A stretch of DNA of 64,000 bases from JAACFF01 sp963807975 (GTDB taxonomy: Bacteria > Chloroflexota > Anaerolineae > Promineifilales > Promineifilaceae). The notes below the pieces were generated by a model, which saw nothing but the letters and a program-made list of their open reading frames with translations, was not told where the DNA came from and did not search any database. A program made the translations under genes and the position numbers. Positions 25,745 to 33,835 of this stretch are shown one piece after another. Numbering within the stretch: the stretch's first letter is position 1; each line of letters starts with the position of its first letter. Location: NCBI GenBank assembly GCA_963807975.1, contig CAWEDV010000003.1, forward strand, positions 310,001 through 374,000. Direction: 5' to 3'.

Positions 25745-25772
25745 AGTATAGGCACGAATGCCCAAGATGCAA
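25745..25772 (-). promoter_or_regulatory. Promoter of the PhaR-like gene
   Basis: On the minus strand TTGCAT (25767-25772) is 16 bases from TATACT (25745-25750). The -35 is embedded in the T-run of the phasin terminator, so the two signals overlap. Confidence 0.6.
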
Positions 25773-25802
25773 AAAGGGGAGAAAACATCCGTATTCTCCC
25801 CT
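25771..25802 (-). terminator. Intrinsic terminator of the phasin gene
   Basis: AGGGGAGAA and TTCTCCCCT (25794-25802 and 25775-25783) form a 9-bp stem. Read on the minus strand it is followed by TTTTTGC. It lies about 22 bases after the phasin stop codon. Confidence 0.85.
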
Positions 25803-25824
25803 GAATGATGTCTGCCACTTACTC

Positions 25825-26214
25825 TTATTCGTTTCCGTCAAAGGCTCTAAGCTCATCGACCTTCTGGCTCAACTCGGCTATCTGCTCGCTCAACGTTTGG
25901 ATTTCTGATTGCGTCGGCACGTTTAGCCTGTTCAACATTCCTTCCATACGCCGGTCAACGCCTTCACCAGCCTGCTTTGAACGATCTTGCACCTCATTCC
26001 GGCGGCGCTCTAAAACATCGCTTACCAACGAACGACCGTCAGACTCGGCGATCTCGCCGCGATCAATCAGCTTGGTAACAAAATCTTCAATCTCTTCCTG
26101 AGCCAGCACCGCAACACCAATACTGGCCATCAAAATTCGCCGCAGCCCTTCTAGAAACGTGCCGCCTTCAGAAGATGAATTGTTTTCCACTATTTCGTTT
26201 TCCTGTTCTGTCAT
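25825..26214 (-). CDS. Phasin-like PHA granule-associated protein
   Basis: A 129-residue, highly helical, charged protein of the COG3937 phasin type. A hydrophobic patch, LEGLRRILMASIGVAVLAQEE (in part), could insert into the granule surface. It is followed by VTKLIDRGEIAESDGRSLV and a coiled-coil C-terminus with VPTQSEIQTLSEQIAELS. Phasins coat polyhydroxyalkanoate granules and control their size. It is monocistronic: a strong promoter lies upstream and a terminator downstream. The adjacent PhaR-like protein is the expected repressor. Confidence 0.82.
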   Translation of the reverse strand: MTEQENEIVENNSSSEGGTFLEGLRRILMASIGVAVLAQEEIEDFVTKLIDRGEIAESDGRSLVSDVLERRRNEVQDRSKQAGEGVDRRMEGMLNRLNVPTQSEIQTLSEQIAELSQKVDELRAFDGNE

Positions 26215-26260
26215 TTTTGTCCCTCACGACGCAATTTTATGACGCATTGCATCATTTTAG

Positions 26261-26289
26261 AATATAGCATCCTGCATATCGGAAGTCAA
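26261..26289 (-). promoter_or_regulatory. Strong promoter of the phasin gene
   Basis: On the minus strand TTGACT (26284-26289) is 17 bases from TATATT (26261-26266), with a TG-C extended -10. The roughly 45-base leader contains GAGGG just before the ATG. This intergenic interval is where a PhaR operator would be expected; I see no clear operator repeat. Confidence 0.75.
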
Positions 26290-26371
26290 TATTACTGATT
26301 TTAAATCGCAAAAACCGGGAAAATGGCTACAATAAGTTTCTTACATTGCACATTGATGGAGGAAGCGGATC

Positions 26372-27205
26372 ATGACTAATACGGAGCGCTTACTAACGGT
26401 TGAAGAACGTGTTGTTCTCGAGAAACTGGCCTTGCAAGCAGATAGCGAAGGAAAACGAGCCGCTGCATTGTTGGCCTTAGATGATGGAGCAAGCCAGGCC
26501 GATGCCGCTGAACAAACAGGGTTAACAAAGGGCCAGGTACAATATATGCTGAAAAAGTTCCGGGCGCAGCGTCTGACGGCTTTCAGCAGCGCACTAGGCC
26601 TACTTCCTCCCGATCCTGAGCAGCCTGCAGCCGAAGAAGCAGCCCTTGAAGAACCACAGCCCGTGGAGCAAGAAAGCCAATCTGAGCCATCATCTCAACT
26701 GGGACGCCTTTTAGCGGAGCTAGATGACCTGGTAGCTGCCTTAAGAAAATCAATACCTGACGCCAACCAGCCATACTCGCCATTACAGATGATAAATCTT
26801 GTACGCACCAGTGTCGCCAGATACACACCAGATGTCCAAATCAGCGTTCTCGAACAATTCGAGGATATGACCCGCGAAGATCTCATGGATTTGGAAACCT
26901 GGAAAGGGTTGGCTTATATGATCGCCTACTCCGCCCAGTTCCAGGCTGTGCAGACCAAAGACAAGCTTAACGAACAAATGCCTGGACCCCTGAAGCCAGA
27001 TTCAATCTTTTCGCTGCTGAAAGGTGGCCTGGACAGAATAACCCCAGACATCGCTCGCCAAATTGCCAGCAGCTTTGAAGGGGCAACTAAGGAAGATCTT
27101 CTCGATCTCGACACCTGGAAAGGGGTTTGGTATATGCTCAATTACTCCTTGCAGTTCCAGGCTGAACAGTTAAAACTGCGTCTGATGGGCGAGGAAGAAG
27201 AATAG
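26372..27205 (+). CDS. Helix-turn-helix protein with two tandem copies of an unrecognised 57-residue domain
   Basis: 277 residues. Residues about 10-65 form a transposase-type or IS630-like helix-turn-helix (RAAALLALDDGASQADAAEQ, then LTKGQVQYMLKKFR). An acidic proline/glutamine-rich linker (80-108) follows. Residues 143-199 and 215-271 are two copies of one domain, aligned without gaps: each has a TPD motif, then EDLxDLxTWKG, then YM-x3-YS-x-QFQA. I do not know this domain. GGAGG precedes the ATG. The SCP2-like gene starts 2 bases after its stop, and the gene diverges from the phasin, so a lipid- or PHA-granule-related role is possible. Confidence 0.75.
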   Translation: MTNTERLLTVEERVVLEKLALQADSEGKRAAALLALDDGASQADAAEQTGLTKGQVQYMLKKFRAQRLTAFSSALGLLPPDPEQPAAEEAALEEPQPVEQESQSEPSSQLGRLLAELDDLVAALRKSIPDANQPYSPLQMINLVRTSVARYTPDVQISVLEQFEDMTREDLMDLETWKGLAYMIAYSAQFQAVQTKDKLNEQMPGPLKPDSIFSLLKGGLDRITPDIARQIASSFEGATKEDLLDLDTWKGVWYMLNYSLQFQAEQLKLRLMGEEEE

Positions 27206-27207
27206 TC

Positions 27208-27606
27208 ATGGCGGTTTATGCCAGCGCCGAACAACTTTATGCTTGTTTCCAGGCCTTATTCAAAAGGATAGGGGAAGAAGACCAAGCGGCGGCCGAAACG
27301 CTGTTGAAATCTAAACTAAGTATTCGCTTCCAATGTTCCGATCCTACAGCCGCCATCACCATTGACGCTCGTAAAAAACCGGTTGAAATCGTTTACGGAT
27401 CCACACAGGTCAAGCCGGTATTGGACATCAAATTATCGGCCGATACCCTTCATGAAATCTTGCTCGGTGATATCGGTTTATTAAAAGCGATGGGCAGCGG
27501 GCGTATGAAACCAAAAGGCCCCATCAGGAAGTCTGTTGCCTTGGAACCATTGCTGCACGATGCGCAGCGGCTATATCCTGAGATCCTCAAGAGCTGCAAT
27601 CCCTAG
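27208..27606 (+). CDS. SCP2-like (sterol carrier protein fold) domain protein
   Basis: 132 residues. The pattern is of a stand-alone SCP2-type lipid-binding domain: strands around LSIRFQCSDPTAAITIDAR and VEIVYGSTQVKPVLDIKLSA, then the typical LHEILLGDIGLLKAMGSGRM helix with glycine turn. Such domains carry hydrophobic ligands. It is almost certainly co-translated with the HTH/duplicated-domain protein just upstream (2-base gap). A second SCP2-like gene is at 47.4 kb. Confidence 0.72.
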   Translation: MAVYASAEQLYACFQALFKRIGEEDQAAAETLLKSKLSIRFQCSDPTAAITIDARKKPVEIVYGSTQVKPVLDIKLSADTLHEILLGDIGLLKAMGSGRMKPKGPIRKSVALEPLLHDAQRLYPEILKSCNP

Positions 27607-27684
27607 TTGGAAGACAAGTCGCAAAGATTAATAGCGCCCAGTTCATAGAGGTTCCAACAACATCTCCAGCCAGAATCGGCGACC

Positions 27685-28581
27685 ATGAAATCAGCAGACT
27701 CACCAACAGTCACCGTCATTATCGCAACCTACAACAAGGAACAGCCCCTGCAATATGCCCTTGAAAGTGTCTTGTGGCAAACGTTCGAAGACTTTGAATG
27801 CTGGGTCATTGGGGATGCCTGTACTGATGGCAGTGAAGCGGCAGTAAGCGCAATCGACGATCCGCGTGTGCATTGGTTCAACTTACCGCAAAACTCCGGC
27901 TACCAGTCTGCACCAACAAACGAAGGTCTGCGCCGCGCAGAAGGGAAATATATCGCCTATTTAAATGATGACGATATATGGCTGCCCAATCACCTGAAAG
28001 TGTTGGTTCAAGGTCTTGAAAAGAATAATGCTGATTTCGCCTACTCAATTATCGAACGGTTCTCAACAGATCTTGAAGCGCATGTTGATGTGCCCAATTA
28101 CCCCGATGCACCAAGGCCTCCCGAAGCGTCAGCCACTTTACACCGCAAGGCGGTGATCGAAAGACTCGGCTACTGGAAGCTACCTACAGAAACCAGGATG
28201 AATCCAAGAGTCAAATTTTTTAGATCTGGGCAGTTATCGCATTACAAGTTTGTGCTCATACCAGCACTTACAGTTCTTAAGTTTGGACGCAGCGTGGGTG
28301 GGTATGGAAAAGCTGGCGCACAAGAAACATATATGGATCTTGTACGTGAGGATCCAGAGTTCGTTCAGAAAGAGTTAGGAGCCTTATTGGCTCAAGCCAC
28401 GCATCAGTTGGAAGGACCCTTTTCCTTCGGGCGGCTTACGACACAGCTGGTACAGTCGATTAGGCTGATGTTGATCAAGAGAAATATTGATCCTGGACAT
28501 CTAACTTTTTGGAAGAAACCAGGCCAGCGAATTAGAGAGTGGCGTAAGTATCATGGATTGGATCCTGACCAGCTGAAGTAA
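27685..28581 (+). CDS. Family 2 glycosyltransferase
   Basis: 298 residues. A GT-A fold begins with VTVIIATYNKEQPLQYALESV and has the acidic metal-binding motif in IAYLNDDDIWLPNHL (the DDD triad around residue 94). The nucleotide-sugar-binding core takes up the first 110 residues and the rest is acceptor-specific. It is soluble, with no membrane helix. It opens the exopolysaccharide locus but is separated from the Wzz gene by a 190-base gap with its own promoter. The sugar transferred cannot be inferred. Confidence 0.85.
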   Translation: MKSADSPTVTVIIATYNKEQPLQYALESVLWQTFEDFECWVIGDACTDGSEAAVSAIDDPRVHWFNLPQNSGYQSAPTNEGLRRAEGKYIAYLNDDDIWLPNHLKVLVQGLEKNNADFAYSIIERFSTDLEAHVDVPNYPDAPRPPEASATLHRKAVIERLGYWKLPTETRMNPRVKFFRSGQLSHYKFVLIPALTVLKFGRSVGGYGKAGAQETYMDLVREDPEFVQKELGALLAQATHQLEGPFSFGRLTTQLVQSIRLMLIKRNIDPGHLTFWKKPGQRIREWRKYHGLDPDQLK

Positions 28582-28712
28582 CAGGCAATGGAAAAGTCAA
28601 TAGTTCAGTTGCTCATGAGGACTTGTGACGGGAGGAGATCGTCGATATTTGCCACTTATCTTAATTAAGCCTTTTCTTACTATACTGATTCACTTGTGGC
28701 TGATAAGCGCAT

Positions 28713-28741
28713 TTGTCGTTCTCTTACCCCTCTTGTATGAT
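28713..28741 (+). promoter_or_regulatory. Putative promoter of the exopolysaccharide operon
   Basis: TTGTCG (28713-28718) is 17 bases from TATGAT (28736-28741). It lies about 30 bases before the TTG start of the Wzz-like gene, in the longest non-coding gap of this part of the locus. Confidence 0.5.
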
Positions 28742-28770
28742 CGGAAGGTTGGCATAAATGGAGGACATGA

Positions 28771-29997
28771 TTGGAAGAAGAAATTGATTTACGACCGTAC
28801 ATTGAAGCGGTGATACGAAGCTGGAAATGGATAATCGGGGCAGCAATTCTGGCGGCCGTGATTGCCTTTGCCATAACCTTTTTTATCCCGCCAACATACG
28901 AAGCAACCGCGCTCGTCGCTGTGACTGAACCGCGACAAGTTGTTGAGTTTGATCCACGCATCAAAGTAGCTGATGATGAACTCCCGTTTGATGCATATCC
29001 GGAATTGGCAACCAGTGATGAACTCTTGGTCTCTTTATTAAATGAGGTTGAATCTGCCACCTCCGATATCACAAATTTAAAGAGTCTACGTGGGATCTTG
29101 TCCGCAAAGGCGGGTGCTGATCCAAGCCTCTTAAATCTGTCTGTGCAGAATGGCGATCCAGTGTTGGCCGCGGAAATCGTTAATAAATGGGCTGAGCTAT
29201 TTGTGGTGAAAGCCAATGATGTTTTTGGATCCCAAGGTGATGATCAGCTTCTTTTTTTTGAGGAACAGCTTGAAAATTCATCTGAAGAACTGCAGCAGGC
29301 GGAAGATGCTTTGGTTGAATATCAAACACGCAACCGGTCGATGATCTTGGAAAACGAGCTGCTGGCTCTGCAACAAACACAAGCCGATCAACTCGCTAAA
29401 CGTCGCCAGATCACATTGTTATTACAAGATGCTGCCGGTTTGCAAGCGCAGTTGTCAAGAACCGGAAATAACAGCGATCTCTCTTCGGCCGATCAATTGG
29501 CTGCGATCCTCCTTCAACTGCGCACGTTTAGCGGCGTTCCTACTGCTGATGCTGCGGTCCCCTGGCAGCTTCAAGTTAATATGGAACAATTTTCTACCGC
29601 CGGTAAAACAGAACAGGTTGATTTTTTGTCAGGATTACAAGATATATTATCTGAGCAAGCGGAACAGATTGATGCTCACTTACTTGAGTTGGAGCCTTTG
29701 ATTTTTGTTGTGCAGCAAGAAAAACAGGAGGCAGACTCCGAAGCCAATAGCCTGGCCAGAAATGTAAAAGTCGCCGAGGATACCTACACAGCTCTCGCCC
29801 ATAAAGTGCAGGAAGAGCATATTACCTCACAAGACACCAACAGCGGTGTGCGCTTGGCCAGCCGGTCGGCCATCCCGTCCACCCCGGAATCATCAGGTCG
29901 TTGGATTATCATGCTAATCGCCACTGTTTTGGGCACCACGATTGCCATTGTTGTGATAATCGCCAGAGCCTGGGGTAAAGAGCCGGCACAATCATAA
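28771..29997 (+). CDS. Wzz-type polysaccharide chain-length determinant protein
   Basis: 408 residues. An N-terminal membrane helix (about 22-42) is followed by a large extracytoplasmic region with coiled coil (about 165-340) and a C-terminal membrane helix (about 380-402) preceded by SAIPSTPESSGRW, the usual proline-rich junction. No Walker motifs or tyrosine-rich tail are present, so it lacks a fused BY-kinase, and no kinase gene is nearby. Wzz proteins set the modal chain length of the polymer made by Wzy. The start is a TTG preceded by GGAGG six bases away. It is the first gene of the EPS run. Confidence 0.82.
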   Translation: MEEEIDLRPYIEAVIRSWKWIIGAAILAAVIAFAITFFIPPTYEATALVAVTEPRQVVEFDPRIKVADDELPFDAYPELATSDELLVSLLNEVESATSDITNLKSLRGILSAKAGADPSLLNLSVQNGDPVLAAEIVNKWAELFVVKANDVFGSQGDDQLLFFEEQLENSSEELQQAEDALVEYQTRNRSMILENELLALQQTQADQLAKRRQITLLLQDAAGLQAQLSRTGNNSDLSSADQLAAILLQLRTFSGVPTADAAVPWQLQVNMEQFSTAGKTEQVDFLSGLQDILSEQAEQIDAHLLELEPLIFVVQQEKQEADSEANSLARNVKVAEDTYTALAHKVQEEHITSQDTNSGVRLASRSAIPSTPESSGRWIIMLIATVLGTTIAIVVIIARAWGKEPAQS

Positions 29998-30071
29998 TGT
30001 GGTATCGAGACCATACCCGCTTGCTGCCGCGCTAGAGATACTTGAAATCCTATCTGGGGCGAGATCTGAAG

Positions 30072-31361
30072 ATGCGCATAAGAAATGTGACTGGGAAATA
30101 TCTGCTCGTAGGCTTGCTCCTGTTTGCCTTAGTTTTTCTTATGCTGCATTCCAGAACAGTAATTGGACGATTCAACACCAATTTGGGTTTCGTCACGCTT
30201 AATACCGCCTTGTCCACTCAAGCTGCAACAACCCAACTAAATGCCGCTGCCAGCGCTGAAGATTTCTTTGCTAGAGCAGCGGATGTTGATCAGGGTAATC
30301 TGTCCACGATAAGAGGGCTTGCACTATCCGCCGGTCTGCAAGACAACAGCCAACATACACTAGCAACGTTTAATGATTTGGGGGTCTGGGCAGCGGAACA
30401 TTATGCCTTGCTGGGAAATTCCGCAAACAGATCCGGGTATCGTGACCTGGCCCTTTTTTGGTACAAACAAGCTGTCAATCAAGATCCAAGGCAAATATCG
30501 ACCTGGATGAAACTAGGGGAAGTATATGAAAAAGAAGGTGAAATAGACGAGGCTATCGCTGCTTACGAGCGCGTTTGGATAATCGCTCCTGCACTGGCCT
30601 TTAAACCTTATGTTTCCGCTCTGTTAGCCCAATCCAGAAATGACGAGGCAGAAGAATTATTACAGGAACTGCTGTACAGTGATGCCCAATTCTATGAACG
30701 CTTATGGGGCTGGCACACATTAGGTCAACTTCTGAAAAAACAAGAAAGATGGGATGAGGCAAATCACATTTATTCAGCTGCGTTAAATGAGTACGAACAA
30801 GACGCTTCACTCTTGGTTAGTTTGGGGTGGTCACTATATGAACAGGAAAAAAATCGTGGTCAAGCTGTAAGACACTTTGAAGATGCAATATCTGTAGATA
30901 GTGACTCAGGCGCCGGATACTTTGCCATGGGACAGCTAATGGCAAAGGAAAATAAATATACAGAAGCTGAAGCCTGGTTCAAATCTGCACTAGAAAGAAA
31001 CGATAGCAATCCCCGTTGGAGACTTATTCGGGCAAATACAGCACGTCAATCAGCAGACTATGATCTTGCTGTTGCTGCTTATCAGGATACGATAACAAGA
31101 TATCCTGCCTATGCCCCTGCATATTATGAATTGGCGCATACCTATAGATTGTTAGACTCTCCAGAGCAGGTAGTACAGATATTGGACAAGGCAAATGAAC
31201 TCTCGCTAAATCCACCGATTCGATATTATCTGTCCACAGCTGAACTCTATGAATGGAGCGGAAGACTGGATCTGGCCATTCAAACTTATCAGAATCTATT
31301 AGACATCGATCCCGGCAACAACGAAGCGTTAGAGAGAATGAATCAACTGCAAAGTGATTGA
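30072..31361 (+). CDS. Membrane-anchored TPR repeat protein
   Basis: About 429 residues from the ATG at 30072 (a TTG ten codons upstream is possible). A signal anchor (about 9-27, LLVGLLLFALVFLMLH) is followed by helical repeats. At least six tetratricopeptide units can be picked out by the W-x-LG-x-x-Y...A...Y pattern (for example STWMKLGEVYEKEGEIDEAI and AGYFAMGQLMAKENKYTEAE). Such proteins often scaffold polysaccharide synthesis complexes. It sits between Wzz and the flippase gene, with an 8-base overlap into the flippase frame, which supports a role in the export machinery. Confidence 0.8.
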   Translation: MRIRNVTGKYLLVGLLLFALVFLMLHSRTVIGRFNTNLGFVTLNTALSTQAATTQLNAAASAEDFFARAADVDQGNLSTIRGLALSAGLQDNSQHTLATFNDLGVWAAEHYALLGNSANRSGYRDLALFWYKQAVNQDPRQISTWMKLGEVYEKEGEIDEAIAAYERVWIIAPALAFKPYVSALLAQSRNDEAEELLQELLYSDAQFYERLWGWHTLGQLLKKQERWDEANHIYSAALNEYEQDASLLVSLGWSLYEQEKNRGQAVRHFEDAISVDSDSGAGYFAMGQLMAKENKYTEAEAWFKSALERNDSNPRWRLIRANTARQSADYDLAVAAYQDTITRYPAYAPAYYELAHTYRLLDSPEQVVQILDKANELSLNPPIRYYLSTAELYEWSGRLDLAIQTYQNLLDIDPGNNEALERMNQLQSD

Positions 31362-32937
31362 TTTCGATCTTTCTTGCTTTAGAAATCTTATATCAGCCGA
31401 TAGAAAAGAAATCAAATTGAAAGAAACAAGCGACAGTCCTATAAATTCTGATATTGAAGTACTGGCCAAGGGGGCCAGCATCTCTTTTGTTGGAAAAGTA
31501 GGAGGACGGATAGTTTTTGCCGTATCGCAAATTATTTTGGCTCGCGTGTTAGGACCAGAGTTATTTGGTCTATATGCTCTGGGATGGGCCATTCTACGTC
31601 TGGCAGGCTCGGTGGCTCCTTTGGGTTTAGGCAGCGGTGTCATTCGTTATGGGAATCGTTTTTGGCCAAATAGCAAGGGCCGCTTGAAAGATGTTATTAT
31701 CAAAGGCTTGTTCCCATCTTTGGCGTCTGGCGTTCTGGTCGGCACGCTTATTTTCGTTGCTGCCCCTTTGCTTGAAAACATCTTTCAGAGTCCTGGCTTG
31801 TCGCCCGTGCTGCGTGGGTTTGCTATCGCAATACCACTCCTTGTTGTTATGCGGGTGAGCTTGAATGTGACGCAAATTTGGCAGCGCATGCAATATACGG
31901 CGATCGCGGAGGATCTTGGGCAGCCAATAACAAATTTGCTCTTAATCATTGGCGTTTTCTTGTTAGGTGGGAGTCTTTATGGGACTGTCGGAGCCGCTGT
32001 TATTTCCTGGGGCTTCGCGATGATACTGGCTCTTTATTATGTCCTCAGATTATTCCCAGATATCTTCTATGTTGGAAGAATAAAGGCTGTTTCATTTCGC
32101 GAACTATTGCTTTTCTCGTTGCCCACCGCCTTCGCCGGTACTTTTACATTCTTAACCAGTTGGGTGGACCGCATTCTTCTCGGTCTGCTCTCGACGACAG
32201 CCGATGTTGGCATTTACCAGGCGCTTGCGCAGCCGGCGCTAATCATTGCCATAATACTTCGCTCATTAAATGCCATTTTCACACCCATGATCGCTAATTT
32301 ATACCAACTTGGCGAAATGGACCGCCTGAATGAGCTGTATAAAATTAGCACAAAATGGGGAATCTATTTAAGTATCCCGGTATTCTTGTTTATATGTTTC
32401 ACATCACAGGAGATCATGGTTGGGCTGTTCGGCATTGAATATATCGCAGGCGCCTTACCATTGGTTATCCTGATCATAGGTCAGATGATCAATGTCTCCA
32501 CAGGTGCAGTAGGATTCATACTGATCATGACTGGTTACGAACGCCTGTGGCTAATTATCTCCGTCTTTTCTTTTGCGTTAAATGTGGCATTGAACGTGAT
32601 GCTCGTCCCTCAATTGGGTCTTATAGGAGCAGCAATTGCAACAGCAATTGCCATTAGTACACTTTACTTGAGTGGCTTATTCGCTGTTAGGCGCCTCATT
32701 GGGCTTTGGCCATATGATACGCGCTATAAAAAAGGGTTGTTTGCCGCTGCATCAGCGATGATAGCGCTCATTCTTTTGCGGCTCTTTGGGATAGAGAATG
32801 TATGGCTGAGCATTTTTATTAATGCCTTAACATCTGTTCTTGTATTTGTAGCTGTCTTTTGGCGATTAGGCTTAGACTCAGAAGATCGTGAATTTTTGAC
32901 TTTACTTCTGAAGAAAATCAGGGGGTCCCATGTCTGA
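31354..32937 (+). CDS. Wzx-type polysaccharide flippase (MOP superfamily)
   Basis: 527 residues with about 14 membrane helices and the family features GASISFVGKVGGRIVFAVSQ at the first helix and ILARVLGPELFGLYALGW next to it. MOP flippases move undecaprenyl-diphosphate-linked repeat units across the membrane. The GTG at 31354 overlaps the end of the TPR gene; a TTG at about codon 22 (31417) is an alternative closer to usual family starts. The 3' end overlaps the sulfotransferase gene by 8 bases. Confidence 0.88.
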   Translation: MIDFDLSCFRNLISADRKEIKLKETSDSPINSDIEVLAKGASISFVGKVGGRIVFAVSQIILARVLGPELFGLYALGWAILRLAGSVAPLGLGSGVIRYGNRFWPNSKGRLKDVIIKGLFPSLASGVLVGTLIFVAAPLLENIFQSPGLSPVLRGFAIAIPLLVVMRVSLNVTQIWQRMQYTAIAEDLGQPITNLLLIIGVFLLGGSLYGTVGAAVISWGFAMILALYYVLRLFPDIFYVGRIKAVSFRELLLFSLPTAFAGTFTFLTSWVDRILLGLLSTTADVGIYQALAQPALIIAIILRSLNAIFTPMIANLYQLGEMDRLNELYKISTKWGIYLSIPVFLFICFTSQEIMVGLFGIEYIAGALPLVILIIGQMINVSTGAVGFILIMTGYERLWLIISVFSFALNVALNVMLVPQLGLIGAAIATAIAISTLYLSGLFAVRRLIGLWPYDTRYKKGLFAAASAMIALILLRLFGIENVWLSIFINALTSVLVFVAVFWRLGLDSEDREFLTLLLKKIRGSHV

Positions 32938-33835
32938 ATTGGAAAAAATCAGACCGATTCGCTTAATGATTGTTGGCGCTCAAAAAGCAGGGACAACTTC
33001 GTTGCTGCGCTATCTAGGTGATCACCCCGGTATTTGCTCCCATAATCAAGTTGATATGACATACTTTGTAATTGATGTGGAGTATCAGCAGGGTTATGAC
33101 AAGGTTTTTCCTCGCTACTTTGCTTGCGATGAAATGGAACCATCCGTAGTTATTGCAAAAAGTGTTGCGATCATGCTGCTGCCGGAGGCAATAAATCGCT
33201 TGTGTGCTCACAATCCGCACGCACAGATTGTCGTAGTTTTGCGCAATCCAGTTGATAGAGCATATTCCCACTATTGGTACTCAAGAAGACGTGGATGGGA
33301 GGATCAAGAAACCTTCGAAGCGGCACTTGAACTTGACCCGGATACCTTTGCCAATAATATGACAGGGAGGGTTAATAGAACTTACTTGGCCAATGGTTTG
33401 TACGCCGATCACATAAATCAATTAGCAGCTTATTTCCCTCGTGATCAGATTCATGTTGTATTGCTGAAAGAGTTAAAGGAAGACCCAGTGGGCGTTTGCA
33501 AAAACTTGTACGGCTTGTTTGATGAGCTAGATAGTACATTTAGCCCGGATACAGATCGCTCACACAATACTTCGGCAGCTTACCGTTTTCGGTCTATTGC
33601 ATTGTTGACCTCGTCCCGCAGCACCTTACCCAATATCAAAAAGATGGCTAGAAGAGTAATCCCTGATCGCACTCTGGATTACATCAGAGACCTAGCGAAA
33701 AATGCGAATGAACAAGATTTCACTCCCCCTCCCATGAATCTTGAAACTCGCGCACGGCTTCTGGACTTTTATAAGCCTCATAATCAGCGGCTAAGTGAGC
33801 TTATTGATCGTGATTTGGGGCATTGGAATATATGA
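32930..33835 (+). CDS. Sulfotransferase family protein (PAPS-dependent)
   Basis: 301 residues. The 5'-phosphosulfate loop reads GAQKAGTTSLLRYL (residues 16-29) and the 3'-phosphate-binding motif reads RNPVDRAYSHY (105-115), both diagnostic of PAPS-using sulfotransferases of the heparan-sulfate N-/O-sulfotransferase-like fold. It is cytosolic, with no membrane helix, so it would sulfate a lipid-linked intermediate or sugar precursor. It lies between the flippase and polymerase genes with overlapping ends on both sides, so it is an integral part of the locus. No PAPS-synthesis gene was seen in the window. Confidence 0.87.
   Translation: MSELEKIRPIRLMIVGAQKAGTTSLLRYLGDHPGICSHNQVDMTYFVIDVEYQQGYDKVFPRYFACDEMEPSVVIAKSVAIMLLPEAINRLCAHNPHAQIVVVLRNPVDRAYSHYWYSRRRGWEDQETFEAALELDPDTFANNMTGRVNRTYLANGLYADHINQLAAYFPRDQIHVVLLKELKEDPVGVCKNLYGLFDELDSTFSPDTDRSHNTSAAYRFRSIALLTSSRSTLPNIKKMARRVIPDRTLDYIRDLAKNANEQDFTPPPMNLETRARLLDFYKPHNQRLSELIDRDLGHWNI

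Noticed and set aside
28625..28813. 62-codon hydrophobic frame before the Wzz gene
   Set aside because: Overlaps the Wzz start and the candidate promoter; no ribosome binding site of its own that is better than that of Wzz.
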